A DNA stretch of 64,000 nucleotides, taken from NCBI RefSeq assembly GCF_001766415.1, contig NZ_MKXO01000005.1, forward strand, positions 124,001-188,000, in the 5' to 3' direction. A model generated the notes under the pieces. It saw only the letters and a list, made by a program, of their open reading frames with translations, searched no databases and was not told where the DNA came from. This stretch comes from Exiguobacterium aurantiacum (GTDB lineage Bacteria; Bacillota; Bacilli; Exiguobacteriales; Exiguobacteriaceae). This document shows, one piece after another, positions 33,855 through 43,941 of this stretch (position 1 is the stretch's first letter; the number at the start of each line of letters is the position of its first letter). A program made the translations under genes and the position numbers.

Positions 33855-34631
33855 TTAAATTCCCCCTAAAATCAATTTCTCTATCATTGTACCAAATTGT
33901 TGGGCGTTCTCGATATGGGGAGCGTGGCCTGCATTCGAAATTTCGTGTATCCGAATGTCTGGACGACGTTCACGCATATCGCGAGCAATCGTTTGAAACT
34001 TCACATCGTGCGCACCGACGATCAAATCGGTTCGAGGCAGGCGGTCAAGATGCGTCCATAGCGACGGCATACTGCCGGTCCCGATGGCGCGCAAACTGTT
34101 CGCGAGCGCCGACGGATCTTGAGCGAGCCGCTCATGTCGAAGTGAGGCCCGCATCTCGTCCGTTTGACGCCAAAGCGGGAGCATCTCCCATGCGGCGACG
34201 AACGCTTCGATTCCGTCCGTCTCGATCCGTCGCGCGAGCCGTTCATCGGCGTCGCGTCGCGCTCGTCGTTCTGAAGCGGTGAGACCGGGCGTCGTACTAA
34301 TCCCGATGAAGTGGTCCACGCGCTCGTCACAGGCTGCGAGTGTCATCCCGATGCGGCCGCCGAGCGAATAGCCGATGACCGTCCACGGCCTTTCGTCCGT
34401 GTCGAGCAGCGTCGACAAATCCTTCACTTGTTGGCTCATCTTCGCGCGGGCGACCGAGCAACTGCCGGTCTGTCCATGTTGAAGCAGGGACGGGGCGACG
34501 AGGTGCACCGGCAAGTCAGGGAAATACGAGAGCCATCCGGCGTTGCTCGTGAAGCCGTGCAACAAGAGGACCGGTCTTCCGGACCCGTGCTCGAGCACTT
34601 CATACGACACGTCACGGACAGTACGTCTCAC
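33855..34631 (-). CDS. menH: SHCHC synthase
   Basis: This 258-residue alpha/beta hydrolase removes pyruvate from SEPHCHC. The nucleophile elbow is GYSLGGR (catalytic Ser), preceded by the oxyanion HGFTSN, with Asp in LIVGAHDVKF and His in SNAGHAPH. The ATG overlaps the menD stop by four bases, so translation is coupled. The gene position in menFDHBEC supports the call over other hydrolases. Confidence 0.9.
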   Translation of the reverse strand: MRRTVRDVSYEVLEHGSGRPVLLLHGFTSNAGWLSYFPDLPVHLVAPSLLQHGQTGSCSVARAKMSQQVKDLSTLLDTDERPWTVIGYSLGGRIGMTLAACDERVDHFIGISTTPGLTASERRARRDADERLARRIETDGIEAFVAAWEMLPLWRQTDEMRASLRHERLAQDPSALANSLRAIGTGSMPSLWTHLDRLPRTDLIVGAHDVKFQTIARDMRERRPDIRIHEISNAGHAPHIENAQQFGTMIEKLILGGI

Positions 34632-36277
34632 GTCCCGTTCTCCAACGTGAGACGCGTGCAGATCGATTCCGTCCAGTTCCGGTGGGATAAGACGTTGTCG
34701 GCACGGTCGGACGGGAATTCGATCAACTGAATCCCGGCCTCGATTGCTGCTGTCACGTCTTCTGGACGTTCGAGCAGTTGATAGCTAAGCCCGTATGTGT
34801 CGGCGAAGCCACGGATGTTCAAGTCGAGCGGTGTACCGAACAAGTCTTCGAACATCTGTGGCTCGATTGATGCTTGCGGTAAGAAGGAGAAGATACCGCC
34901 GCCGTTGTTGTTGGCGACGATGATCGAGAACGAGCCAGGATGCGTCTTTAGTAACTGCAGGGCGTTGCTGTCGTGATAGAACGCCAAGTCACCGATCAGT
35001 AACGCGGCTCGTTCTGTGTCGTGGCAAGCGCCGAGCGCACTCGAGATGATTCCGTCGATCCCGTTCGCGCCTCGGTTGGCGAAGACGGATACGGCTTGTC
35101 CGGCGCCGAGCGTCGTGTCGACGTCACGGATCGGCATGCTGTTGCTGACGAACAAGCGGTCGATCTGAGCGTTCAAGACGTGACGCGTCAAGGCGCTCTC
35201 ACCGCTCAGACTTGGTTTGGCCGATTCGGCGACTTGTTCGAATAAGGAAAAGCGAGCCGAGTAGACGTCGTCAAACGGGACGTCGATGACCTCCAAATAG
35301 TCATTCGCGTCGCCGTAGACGACAGTCGCACGACTTGATGGGTCGCGAAACGAGCCGGGCTGTTCAATCAAGATTTGGTGGGTCTGTTTGAGCCATTCAT
35401 TCAACCGTTTCGATACAGGAGCCGCACCGAAGCGAACGACCGCATTCGGCGTCCATTCTGGGCTATGCTCACTTGCGAGCCACGTGTCATAATTCGTCAA
35501 AACGCCGTCAAAGCAACGCATGCCACTGAGCGGATCGGCGAACACCGGAATTCGGTGAGTGTTTGCTACGTTGTAGATGGTTTCGAGCCAAGACGTCGGC
35601 GTGCCAGGTCCGACGACGAAAGCGAGCCGTTCGACGGCCGTCTCTTGTTTGAAGCGAACCAAGTCGTCGGTGACGGGACGAATGTACGAGGTCTCGCTCC
35701 GTCTCGAAGTGGCGGTCAATTGTGACTTCAGACGTTCGATATCGGGCAGTAACGGTTCTCGGAACGGAATGTTAATATGGACCGGTCCGAGCGGGGCCTG
35801 CGCACTCAAGCGTACGAGCCGTCCGACGGCTTGTTCCATATAGCGCAGACTCTCTGGCTCGGGCACCGGTAGGTCGAGGCTCGTCTTCACATGTTCACCG
35901 TAGAGGCGGACTTGATCGATTGCTTGCGGGGCCCCGACGTTACGCAACTCATGCGGCCGATCTGTCGTCAAGACGACGAGCGGGAGCTGGGAAATCGTTG
36001 CTTCGGCGACAGCTGAAAAATAGTTGGTAGCGGCTGTGCCGCTCGTACAAATTAATGCGACCGGCCGAACGTCTTCGCCAGCGCGGGTTAGTCCGAGCGC
36101 GAAGAAAGCGGCTGAACGCTCATCGACGACGACGTGATGGCGTATATTCGGGTGCAAATACGCGGCTATCGCCAGCGGTGTCGAACGCGAACCGGGACTG
36201 ATGACGACGTCATAAATCCCAGTTTCGACGAGTCGATTCATCATATGGGATACCCAATTCGTTAACATATCGTTCAT
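34628..36277 (-). CDS. menD: SEPHCHC synthase
   Basis: This 549-residue thiamine-diphosphate enzyme joins isochorismate with 2-oxoglutarate, the first committed step of menaquinone synthesis. The cofactor Glu lies in the N-terminal domain (VVVDERSAAFFALGL), and the ThDP/metal motif is GDLAFYHDSNALQLL to NNNGGGIFS. The order PYR, middle and PP domains and the length are usual. It overlaps menF by four bases. Confidence 0.94.
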   Translation of the reverse strand: MNDMLTNWVSHMMNRLVETGIYDVVISPGSRSTPLAIAAYLHPNIRHHVVVDERSAAFFALGLTRAGEDVRPVALICTSGTAATNYFSAVAEATISQLPLVVLTTDRPHELRNVGAPQAIDQVRLYGEHVKTSLDLPVPEPESLRYMEQAVGRLVRLSAQAPLGPVHINIPFREPLLPDIERLKSQLTATSRRSETSYIRPVTDDLVRFKQETAVERLAFVVGPGTPTSWLETIYNVANTHRIPVFADPLSGMRCFDGVLTNYDTWLASEHSPEWTPNAVVRFGAAPVSKRLNEWLKQTHQILIEQPGSFRDPSSRATVVYGDANDYLEVIDVPFDDVYSARFSLFEQVAESAKPSLSGESALTRHVLNAQIDRLFVSNSMPIRDVDTTLGAGQAVSVFANRGANGIDGIISSALGACHDTERAALLIGDLAFYHDSNALQLLKTHPGSFSIIVANNNGGGIFSFLPQASIEPQMFEDLFGTPLDLNIRGFADTYGLSYQLLERPEDVTAAIEAGIQLIEFPSDRADNVLSHRNWTESICTRLTLENGT

Positions 36278-37659
36278 TCGTGATTGCCTCCTGAAATGAC
36301 TTGGTCTAACCCGAGCGCTTGCTTGATCGGGCTCAATTTGACTTCTGTCTCGGCTAGCTCTGATTCGAGTTCAGACTCTTGGACGATTCCACAGCCTGCG
36401 TATAATGCCACGAACTGATGCTGGACGAGGGCCGAACGGATAGAGACGACAAATTCACCTTCTCCGTCGGTGTTCAACCAGCCGAACGGTGAGCCGTACC
36501 AGCCGCGATCGAACCGTTCGATGTCGCGCAGCAAGCGGACGGCCGTCCGCTTCGGAGAACCGCCGAGTGCGGGTGTCGGGTGCAACGACTCAATGATGGA
36601 GAGGAGAGACGCGTTCGTGTCCAAAGTCGCTTTGATCGGTGTGTGTAAATGAAACACCGAGCGGTTCTCTAAAATCGTCGGGGACGGCGCGACATGAATG
36701 GTCGCTGCATAAGGTGTGAGAGCGTTTTGAATGTCTTTGACGACGATTTGGTGCTCCTCTAAATTTTTACGGTCATGCAACAACTGCTGTTTCGCCGTCT
36801 CTGTTTCCGCGTCCATATCCGGGCGCTTGATCGTGCCGGCGATGGCCGCGGTCTCGATATGCGGACCTTGCTTACGGACGAGCCGCTCTGGTGTGGCCCC
36901 GAAAAATCCGATTTCCCGTTTCGGTTGATATAAGAACACGTAACTGCCTTCTTGATGTTCAGACAAGTGCCGAAGCGTCTTCGCGAACGGGAACGCTTCA
37001 TCTGACGTCTGGTAAATCTCTTCCCTGGCGATGACGAGTTTCTCGACTTTTTCTTCGGCGATATATCCTTTCGCCTGTTGAAAACTTGATTTAAAGTGAT
37101 CGACGCCGTCTTTTACTTTCGAATACGTCGGCGTCGACTCATCGGGCGCGTGCAGGGCGTTGAACTGGGACAATTGGTCGGCTAGTTGGATTAAATATTG
37201 TTCAACGGTCTGGTTTGAAGAAACAAGGGTCGACACCGTCAACGTGTGCTTGTCACCGGAACGACGGTATAAAAATTTAGGGACGACTAAAGCAGCCTCG
37301 TCGAATGAGTCCCACATGTTTTTTTGAGGACGGACGAACGTATCAAATGAAAATCCTGAGAACGCATAGATGACGGCATCGACATCCCGGCGATGCAGGC
37401 TCCAGTCGTACTGCAGACGTTGGAACCGTTCGGGTCCGGACGCCGTCAAGACGAGCGCGTCGGCACAACCGAGCATTTCAAGTGAGCGATCGGGTGTCGA
37501 AAAATAATAGTGTGATGTTTCTGTATTTTGAATGATCTGAAACGCGTCGAACGAAGGGATCTCCCACGTGTATGAGGCAAGGACAGGTCGTTGCCATGCG
37601 CGTGCGCGTTTATGTGCTTGTTCGATTCGTTGTTTAATGTGTGTTTGAGTATCTGGCAT
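36274..37659 (-). CDS. menF: Isochorismate synthase
   Basis: This 461-residue chorismate-binding enzyme isomerises chorismate to isochorismate. The C-terminal domain shows the general-base Lys region (EEKVEKLVIARE), GATPERLV, HTPIKATL, LHPTPALGGSPK, and the metal ligands in GWYGSPFGW and the final CGIVQESELESELAETE. AGGAGG precedes the ATG. It opens the men operon, divergent from menA. Confidence 0.93.
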   Translation of the reverse strand: MPDTQTHIKQRIEQAHKRARAWQRPVLASYTWEIPSFDAFQIIQNTETSHYYFSTPDRSLEMLGCADALVLTASGPERFQRLQYDWSLHRRDVDAVIYAFSGFSFDTFVRPQKNMWDSFDEAALVVPKFLYRRSGDKHTLTVSTLVSSNQTVEQYLIQLADQLSQFNALHAPDESTPTYSKVKDGVDHFKSSFQQAKGYIAEEKVEKLVIAREEIYQTSDEAFPFAKTLRHLSEHQEGSYVFLYQPKREIGFFGATPERLVRKQGPHIETAAIAGTIKRPDMDAETETAKQQLLHDRKNLEEHQIVVKDIQNALTPYAATIHVAPSPTILENRSVFHLHTPIKATLDTNASLLSIIESLHPTPALGGSPKRTAVRLLRDIERFDRGWYGSPFGWLNTDGEGEFVVSIRSALVQHQFVALYAGCGIVQESELESELAETEVKLSPIKQALGLDQVISGGNHE

Positions 37660-37700
37660 ATAAGAAAAGCCTCCTCAATCCGATGGAATATTCATCTTTT

Positions 37701-37709
37701 AGTGTATCA
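37701..37709 (-). promoter_or_regulatory. Extended -10 promoter of the men operon
   Basis: On the minus strand TGATACACT has an extended -10 form, TG-N-TACACT, about 40 bases before the menF start. There is no clear -35. Confidence 0.4.
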
Positions 37710-37777
37710 TGACTTAACGGCTGTACTGCCCGTCGAATGCTCGAGAAACATGAGTTCAGATGATTGAGGGGCGGGCA

Positions 37778-37807
37778 TTGACAGATTTTTTTGTGGAGAC
37801 GTAAACT
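37778..37807 (+). promoter_or_regulatory. menA promoter
   Basis: A consensus -35 TTGACA (37778-37783) and TAAACT (37802-37807) with an 18-base spacer, shortly before the GGGAGGGAAG ribosome site of menA. Confidence 0.6.
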
Positions 37808-37826
37808 AACGAAGGGAGGGAAGTAG

Positions 37827-38726
37827 ATGAAGAAGAGAGAGAAAGGTGCTTATTGGCGCATGATTCGTCCGCACACACTGACGGCGAGCTTTATTCCGGT
37901 GCTGTTAGGAACGTTTATCGTCGCCGGTCAAACCGATTTGAAATGGGGTCTGTTCTTGGCGATGCTCTTCGCCTCGATCTTGATTCAAATCGCGACGAAT
38001 TTATTTAATGAATATTACGACTACAAACGCGGGCTCGACCACGAAGGCTCGATTGGAATCGGCGGCTCGATCGTACGAGACGGGTTCACGCCGGGTCAAG
38101 TGCTCGGCATCGCGCTCGGGATGTATGGTGTCGCGTGTGTACTCGGTCTGTATCTTGCCGCTTCGACGAGCTGGCATTTGCTTTGGATCGGAGCGTTGTC
38201 GATGGTCGTCGGCTATCTGTATACGGGTGGTCCGCTTCCGATTGCGTATACGCCGTTCGGTGAACTTGTCGCCGGATTGTTCATGGGCTACGTCATCATC
38301 GGGATTTCAGGATATATCCAAATCGGTACGGTGACGACTGAGTTGTTGCTCGTGTCATTCCCGATGGCGCTCTTGATCGGAGCGATTTTACTAGCCAACA
38401 ATATACGGGACTTGGATAACGACAAGGTGAACGGACGACGCACGATTGCGTGTCTCGTCGGACATCGCCGGGCCGTGCTCGTTTTGGCCGGATTCTTTAT
38501 CGTTGCGCTGATTGGTATCCTCGTCGCCGTATTCGTTTACGGGGTCACGCCTTGGGTATTGCTTTCGTTAATGACCGTTCCGATCATGATTCGTGCGGTG
38601 AAGCGGTTCTGGGTGAAACGTGAGCCGGCCGACCTGATGCCGGCGATGGCGATGACGGCGAAGGTCAACACGTTATTCGGGGCCTGGATGGTCATCGGAT
38701 TAATCGTCGCACGCGTTATCGCATAA
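37827..38726 (+). CDS. menA: 1,4-Dihydroxy-2-naphthoate polyprenyltransferase
   Basis: This 299-residue UbiA-family membrane enzyme attaches the polyprenyl chain to DHNA to give demethylmenaquinone. The two Asp-rich metal motifs are visible (NLFNEYYDYKRGLDH and NNIRDLDNDKVNGR), with about eight or nine membrane helices. It is transcribed divergently from menFDHBEC, completing most of the pathway in one place; menG is not in the window. Confidence 0.93.
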   Translation: MKKREKGAYWRMIRPHTLTASFIPVLLGTFIVAGQTDLKWGLFLAMLFASILIQIATNLFNEYYDYKRGLDHEGSIGIGGSIVRDGFTPGQVLGIALGMYGVACVLGLYLAASTSWHLLWIGALSMVVGYLYTGGPLPIAYTPFGELVAGLFMGYVIIGISGYIQIGTVTTELLLVSFPMALLIGAILLANNIRDLDNDKVNGRRTIACLVGHRRAVLVLAGFFIVALIGILVAVFVYGVTPWVLLSLMTVPIMIRAVKRFWVKREPADLMPAMAMTAKVNTLFGAWMVIGLIVARVIA

Positions 38727-38746
38727 ACATAGAGGAGGGGAACGAT

Positions 38747-39298
38747 ATGTCAGTCGTCAAAGACATGCTTGCGTTCAATGAACGGTTCGTGACAGAGAAG
38801 CAGTATGAGCAGTACGTGTCAGATAAATTTCCTGATAAGAAAATTGTCATTTTAACTTGTATGGACACACGGTTGACGTCGTTATTGCCACATGCGCTCG
38901 GTTTGAAGAACGGCGACGCGAAAATCATCAAAAACGCGGGCGCGGTATTGTCGCATCCGTTCGGATCGGTCATGCGTTCGATTCTCGTCGCCTTATACGC
39001 TCTCGGTGCGGAAGAGGTGATCGTTGTTGGACATTACGATTGCGGCATGGCCGCTATCGACCCGAACGCGGTCATCGGCGAGATGGAGCGGCGCGGAATT
39101 GATCCGCAGACGTTACAGACGCTCAAAGCCTCAGGCATGAACTTGGAGAAGTGGTTGCATGGCTTTGACTCGGTCGAGGCGAACGTCGTCAACTCGGTCA
39201 GTCTGATCAAAAACCATCCGCTCCTGCCGCCGGGTACGGACGTCCACGGATTTGTCATCGATCCAGGAACGGGGCGACTCGATGTCGTCGAGGCATAA
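38747..39298 (+). CDS. Beta-class carbonic anhydrase, YtiB-like
   Basis: This 183-residue zinc enzyme interconverts CO2 and bicarbonate. The ligands are in TCMDTRL (Cys and the Asp/Arg dyad) and GHYDCGM (His and Cys). The small size and KNGDAKIIKNAGAVL segment fit the YtiB-like clade. GAGGGG precedes the ATG, and the gene begins 20 bases after menA, so it may be in one transcript. It could supply bicarbonate for carboxylases. Confidence 0.85.
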   Translation: MSVVKDMLAFNERFVTEKQYEQYVSDKFPDKKIVILTCMDTRLTSLLPHALGLKNGDAKIIKNAGAVLSHPFGSVMRSILVALYALGAEEVIVVGHYDCGMAAIDPNAVIGEMERRGIDPQTLQTLKASGMNLEKWLHGFDSVEANVVNSVSLIKNHPLLPPGTDVHGFVIDPGTGRLDVVEA

Positions 39299-39308
39299 TC
39301 ATCCATGC

Positions 39309-39345
39309 AAAAAGGCGAGCTCCGTTTTGAGAGAGCTCGCCTTTT
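39309..39345. terminator. Bidirectional terminator between carbonic anhydrase and YihY-type genes
   Basis: AAAAGGCGAGCTC and GAGCTCGCCTTTT form a perfect 13-bp stem with a 10-base loop. Confidence 0.92.
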
Positions 39346-39346
39346 G

Positions 39347-40294
39347 TCATCCGTACGTGTTGACCGGAATATCTTTGTAGTCATCTTCGTCCGAGTCTTT
39401 CGACTTGGATTTTTTGTTTTTCTTATAGTTCTTCTCATACTCTTGCTCGCTCGGTGTTTTGAAGAAGCGTTGCCACGTGGCGTTGATCTCAGAGCCAATC
39501 AAGATGATCATGCCGGTCAACTGCAGCCAAAGCAACGTGACGATGATGCCTCCGAGTGATCCGTACGTCGAATCGTAGTTACCGAAGTTCGAGACGTATA
39601 GGCTAAAACCGAGTGAGACGAGCTGCCAAGCGATGACGCCGAAGATGGCGCCGGGGACGGTGCTTTTCCAAAACACGTGTTGTTGCGGTGCAATCTTATA
39701 AAAGATCGACAGCGTCAAGATCAAGATGACCGTCGTCAGCACGTAACGGAACACGTTGATCAAGACGACTTCGGCACCGGAAATCGGGAGGTAGTCTGAA
39801 ATGAATTCGATGATTTGTGAACCGAACACGTTCGAGATGATGAGTAGCAAGACGCCGACGCCGAGGAGGAACGTCAAGCCGAGGGCGATGCCTTTACTGA
39901 CGAAGAAGTTGCGTTCGTTGTCCTCACCGTACGCGTGGATTGCCATATTGATCAATCGTTCGACTCCTTTAGAGGCCGACCAAATCGCTAAAATCGCACC
40001 AATCGAGAGCAGTCCGCCTCGTGGCTCGCCGATCGCCTCAAAGATCCCTGATAAAAACTCGGTCGCCGCCGAACCTGGCGCCAGGTTATTTAACTGTTCT
40101 TGAAACGACGCTTGTGTGATGTCGAAGAACGAGAGCAACGCTAAAATAAAAATGATTCCCGGGAAAATGGATAAGAACCAAAAAAAAGCGAGCGTTGCCC
40201 CGTAATCTTGAACGTCATGCTCTTTAAAACGACGAAACAACTCTTTCCCGAAGGAAAGCCAATTCTTTTTTTCTTTCACTTCTGTAGTGTCCAT
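39347..40294 (-). CDS. YihY/UPF0761-family membrane protein (YfkH-like)
   Basis: This 315-residue protein has about six transmembrane helices. It shows the family motifs ATLAFFWFLSIFPGIIFILA near the N-terminus and YGSLGGIIVTLLWLQLTGMI near the end, with a Lys-rich tail (KKNKKSKSKDSDEDDYKD). The family was once called ribonuclease BN by mistake, and its role is unsettled. The second ATG (40294) has AGGAGG at better spacing than the first (40300). Confidence 0.82.
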   Translation of the reverse strand: MDTTEVKEKKNWLSFGKELFRRFKEHDVQDYGATLAFFWFLSIFPGIIFILALLSFFDITQASFQEQLNNLAPGSAATEFLSGIFEAIGEPRGGLLSIGAILAIWSASKGVERLINMAIHAYGEDNERNFFVSKGIALGLTFLLGVGVLLLIISNVFGSQIIEFISDYLPISGAEVVLINVFRYVLTTVILILTLSIFYKIAPQQHVFWKSTVPGAIFGVIAWQLVSLGFSLYVSNFGNYDSTYGSLGGIIVTLLWLQLTGMIILIGSEINATWQRFFKTPSEQEYEKNYKKNKKSKSKDSDEDDYKDIPVNTYG

Positions 40295-40363
40295 GCGCAT
40301 ATCCTCCTGAACGTTATCGTTAGAAACTATCTTTCCCGATTTGTCAGTAGGTTACACATTGAT

Positions 40364-40801
40364 TCAGTCTTCGGCTAACGTTTTGTCAAAGAATCGTTCT
40401 GGATTGGTGGTGAGTAGCTCGGCTAAAGAAGGGGGTCTGACCGGCAGGCGGCTCAATGCGCTCCGCTTCACCCAAATCGGTGTGTACGAGCCGTTCGTCT
40501 GTTCAGCTTGGAACTCTTCGCCTGTACCGGTGCCGAATTCGCCACTTGTGACGCGGGCCCAAAAATAAGGATTCAATTCACCGTTGAAGGCGACGTAGGC
40601 GGCGACTCCTTCAAGCTCGACGTGGACACCGAGTTCTTCATAAGCTTCACGGACGGCAGTTTCTTCAGCCGTATGGCCAAATTCGACACCGCCGCCAGGG
40701 AAGACGTAATAGAGTGCGTTTTCTTTTTCGCGTCGAATGAGCGCGACCTCGTCGTGTTCGTTCGTGAGGATGATGGCGCTGCGTAATTTTGTTCTGACCA
40801 A
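40364..40801 (-). CDS. Nudix hydrolase
   Basis: This 145-residue enzyme would hydrolyse a nucleoside-diphosphate-linked compound. The Nudix box reads GGVEFGHTAEETAVREAYEE (then LGV): the REAYEELGV core with the metal-binding Glu pair is intact, but the first conserved Glu is His. The TTG at 40801 has AAAGGA 8 to 9 bases upstream and is preferred over an ATG at 40843, which lies inside the previous gene's terminator hairpin. The substrate is not predictable. Confidence 0.78.
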   Translation of the reverse strand: MVRTKLRSAIILTNEHDEVALIRREKENALYYVFPGGGVEFGHTAEETAVREAYEELGVHVELEGVAAYVAFNGELNPYFWARVTSGEFGTGTGEEFQAEQTNGSYTPIWVKRSALSRLPVRPPSLAELLTTNPERFFDKTLAED

Positions 40802-40833
40802 TGGGATCGTTCCTTTCGGTAGCTTATAGTGAA

Positions 40834-40861
40834 CAAAACGCATCGACTCACCGTCGATGCG
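40834..40861 (-). terminator. Intrinsic terminator after the PfkB-family gene
   Basis: On the minus strand GCATCGAC, loop GGTGA, GTCGATGC, then GTTTTGTT. Confidence 0.8.
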
Positions 40862-40866
40862 CTTTG

Positions 40867-41793
40867 TTAATCTGTCGTCTTTTGTTCTAACGATTCGTAC
40901 ATATCAGAAGTCAAACCGTTCTCATGAGAACCGATAACTTTTGCGGCGACGCGCATGCCAAGGCGGAGCGCGTCTTCAATCGAATGATGCTTCATCAATT
41001 CAGAGATGACGGCCGAGAAGAAAGAATCACCGGCGCCTGTTGAATCAGCGACTTTGACTTTTGTCGTCGGTACGTGTCCTTGCTCGTTCGTCCGGAGATC
41101 GACGTAGACGGCACCGAGTTCGCTCATCGTGACGATCGTGAGCGGCGCACCTTTCATCGCGAGCACTTCGGCGACGCGCAATGCGTCATCGACGGTGACG
41201 ATTGACATATCAGACAGGATTTCGGCTTCTTCACGGCTACAGATGAAGCCGGTGAAGCCTTGAAGCAAGTGGCGATTTCGTTCGATGACGGACAAATGAC
41301 CGCACACCCCGTAAAGCGGAAGCTTCATCTCGCGACATAGTTCGATCGTCTCATTCAAGACGTTGACCGACAAATCGAGGTCGATGGCGACGGCTTCGCT
41401 TTCGGCGAACACCGTATCGATTCGGCGGAGGATACATTGTTCCATCATCGCTTCATCTGGTTGTTTCGAGATCGAGGTCTGGAGGTCGCCGTTATTGTCC
41501 ATGACGGCGAGCCACATGCCCATACCGTTATCTTCAAGCAGGTCGACATGGTCGACGTTGACGTTTAAGTCGCGAAGCTCTTGAAGGACACCCATCCCGA
41601 TTTGGTCGTTTGTGACGGTTGACACGAACCGGACGTCGTTACCGAGGACACCTAGGTTTTGCGCGACGTTACGGCCGGTTCCGCCGTTCGAGAACGCGAT
41701 GTCCCCGACGTTTTTCGCATCTTTATGAAGCGGGGCGAACGATGTTCCTTTAATATCGACAAATACTTTGCCGATTACTGCAATCGTATTCAT
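40867..41793 (-). CDS. PfkB-family carbohydrate/nucleoside kinase
   Basis: This 308-residue kinase has the N-terminal Gly-rich motif (FSNGGTGRNVAQNLGVLG) and the C-terminal anion-hole/catalytic motif DSTGAGDSFFSAV with its Asp base. The N-terminal pattern resembles pseudouridine kinases, but that function is not certain and no pseudouridine-5'-phosphate glycosidase gene is next to it. The ATG at 41793, with GGTGG 8 bases upstream, is preferred over an upstream GTG. Confidence 0.8.
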   Translation of the reverse strand: MNTIAVIGKVFVDIKGTSFAPLHKDAKNVGDIAFSNGGTGRNVAQNLGVLGNDVRFVSTVTNDQIGMGVLQELRDLNVNVDHVDLLEDNGMGMWLAVMDNNGDLQTSISKQPDEAMMEQCILRRIDTVFAESEAVAIDLDLSVNVLNETIELCREMKLPLYGVCGHLSVIERNRHLLQGFTGFICSREEAEILSDMSIVTVDDALRVAEVLAMKGAPLTIVTMSELGAVYVDLRTNEQGHVPTTKVKVADSTGAGDSFFSAVISELMKHHSIEDALRLGMRVAAKVIGSHENGLTSDMYESLEQKTTD

Positions 41794-41911
41794 ATGCTGT
41801 ACCACCTTTAGCCAATCATCTATCTGTTATCGGTCTGTTAGACACATTGTTTCCATTATAGCGAAATCGTCATTCGCTTTCAATGACGGTTTCAAACGCT
41901 GTCGAAATTTG

Positions 41912-43822
41912 TCAATCCCATGAAGAACTGAGCAAGCGCAGTCCGTTCAAAATGACGAGAATCGTTGACCCTTCATGACCGACGACGGCGAACGGCATGA
42001 CGAGCAGCTCGAAGATGTTCGTCGCGATCAAAACGAGGATGACGCCGAGGGCGAACACGACGTTCTGCAAGACGATCCGGTTCAATTTACGAGATTGCTC
42101 AATCGCTGAACTCAAGCGGACGAGGTCGTTTTTCATGAGGACGACGTCAGCCGTCTCGAGTGCGGCGTCGGTTCCTTCGCCCATGGCGATCCCGACGTCT
42201 GCTGTCGCGAGGGCCGGGGCGTCGTTGATGCCGTCGCCAATCATCCCGATCGTGCCGTACTCTTGTTTTAACAGCTTGATTTGTTCGACTTTCTCTTCCG
42301 GGAGGCATTCGGCGATGTAGCGGGTCAAGCCCGCCTCCGTCGCGATGGCGCGTGCGGTCGCTTCATTGTCGCCTGTGATCATGATCGTCGCGATCCCGAG
42401 ATGGTTCAAGCGCTCGATCGCTTGTTTGGCTTCCGGGCGTAACGTGTCACGCAGTGCGAACGCGCCGATCGTCTGTTCATCGTCACTGACGAAGACGAGT
42501 GTGTGTCCGGCGGCTTTTAACCGCTCGACGTCTTCGCGGTAGAAGTCACCGCTCCGGTCGGCGAACTTTTGTTTACCGACCCGGTAGGAAGTGCCGTCAA
42601 TCGTCGCTTCGATGCCTGAACCGGTAATGTCTTTAAAGTGATCCATGTCTCCCGTATGTTTGCCCGTGAACTTGACGAGCGCCTCGGCGAGCGGGTGCAT
42701 CGAATGTTCTTCGATCAAACTGACGACGCGATAAACGTCTTCTGCTGCCATGTCAGGATGAACCAACGCCGTTTGGACGACCGGCTTACCGATTGTGAGC
42801 GTCCCGGTCTTATCGAAAGCGATCGCTTTGAGGCGTCCCATGTTTTCGATGTGGACACCGCCTTTGAACAAAATCCCGTGTTTAGCGGACGAGGCGATGG
42901 CGGCAAGCGCGGCCGGTGTGATCGCGGCGACGAGGGCGCACGGTGAGGCGACGACGAGCAGGATCATCCCGCGGTATATGCTTGTCTCGAGCGACCACGA
43001 AGTGAGGACGGGACCGAGCAAGATGATGGCCGTGACCGAGATGAGCACGATCTGGACGTATCGTCCCTCATAGCGGTCGATGAACTGGGCCGACGGTGAT
43101 TTTTCTTCTTGGGCTTGCTGCACCATCTGAATGATCTTTTGGAACAACGTCTCGGTGGCGAGTTTCGTCACCGATAACGTGAGCACCCCGTTCAAGTTAA
43201 CACTTGAACCGAACACTTCGTCGCCGACGGTCCGGTCGACCGGAATCGATTCCCCGGTGATGGCGGCTTCTTCAACGGAGGCGGTCCCGCTCAAAATGCG
43301 TCCGTCGACCGGGATGCGTTCACCCGGCCGGACGTAAATCCGGTCGCCGACTTTTAAGTCATCGATGTGGACGACTTCGAGACCGCCGGCTGCATCGAAA
43401 CGGGTCGCTTGTTCCGGTTGGAGTTCCATCAACGATTCGAGCGCCCGCTCGTTTTTGTTCAGCGTGTACGTCTCGAGTGCACCGGACAAGGCGAAGATGA
43501 AGATGAGGATCGCGCCTTCCATCCAATAGCCGATCGAGGCGGCACCGATCGCCGCGATGATCATGAGTAGCTCGACGTTCAATGATCGGGTTTCCCACGT
43601 ATCGGTCAGTCCTTCTTTGGCTTTGGCGTAACCGCCGATCAAGAAGGCGTTCAAGTAGAGCGTGACGTAAATCCAAGTGGCTCCGTCTTGTCTTTCTGCG
43701 AGATATGCGAGTACAATCAATACACCGCTGATGAGCGCCATGATGAGCTCGATATGTTCGAACCAGTTGGCCCGTTTGAAGACGTGGCTTTTTTCTTGTG
43801 CAGTAGTTGCGTGTACGTTCAT
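41912..43822 (-). CDS. P1B-type metal-transporting ATPase (PfeT/ZosA/CadA-like)
   Basis: This 636-residue pump has about six to eight membrane helices. It shows the TGES actuator motif, a metal-binding SPC in helix ([14 protein letters not shown]), the phosphorylated Asp in DKTGTLT, HPLAEAL, and the hinge [13 protein letters not shown]. There is no N-terminal heavy-metal-associated domain, only a short His-containing start. SPC-type pumps without that domain include PfeT/ZosA of B. subtilis (637 residues), an Fe(II) exporter under PerR. A Fur/PerR-like box at 43880-43894 supports an iron or peroxide link. The ATG at 43822 follows AGAGGTG. Confidence 0.85.
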   Translation of the reverse strand: MNVHATTAQEKSHVFKRANWFEHIELIMALISGVLIVLAYLAERQDGATWIYVTLYLNAFLIGGYAKAKEGLTDTWETRSLNVELLMIIAAIGAASIGYWMEGAILIFIFALSGALETYTLNKNERALESLMELQPEQATRFDAAGGLEVVHIDDLKVGDRIYVRPGERIPVDGRILSGTASVEEAAITGESIPVDRTVGDEVFGSSVNLNGVLTLSVTKLATETLFQKIIQMVQQAQEEKSPSAQFIDRYEGRYVQIVLISVTAIILLGPVLTSWSLETSIYRGMILLVVASPCALVAAITPAALAAIASSAKHGILFKGGVHIENMGRLKAIAFDKTGTLTIGKPVVQTALVHPDMAAEDVYRVVSLIEEHSMHPLAEALVKFTGKHTGDMDHFKDITGSGIEATIDGTSYRVGKQKFADRSGDFYREDVERLKAAGHTLVFVSDDEQTIGAFALRDTLRPEAKQAIERLNHLGIATIMITGDNEATARAIATEAGLTRYIAECLPEEKVEQIKLLKQEYGTIGMIGDGINDAPALATADVGIAMGEGTDAALETADVVLMKNDLVRLSSAIEQSRKLNRIVLQNVVFALGVILVLIATNIFELLVMPFAVVGHEGSTILVILNGLRLLSSSWD

Positions 43823-43879
43823 AGTAGGCACCTCTTTCTAATTGAGAATATATATCAGTTAAATGATAATGACTGAGGA

Positions 43880-43894
43880 TGATTATCATTATCT
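43880..43894. promoter_or_regulatory. Fur-like box near the P-type ATPase gene
   Basis: TGATTATCATTATCT matches the 7-1-7 Fur consensus TGATAAT-N-ATTATCA at 12 of 14 positions. An extra TGATAAT half-site lies at 43864-43870. It sits about 60 bases upstream of the ATPase start. Confidence 0.6.
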
Positions 43895-43941
43895 TTTGTT
43901 GTTTTAAAGGGTTTTACATCCGTTTTCTTCATGTCTCTTAT

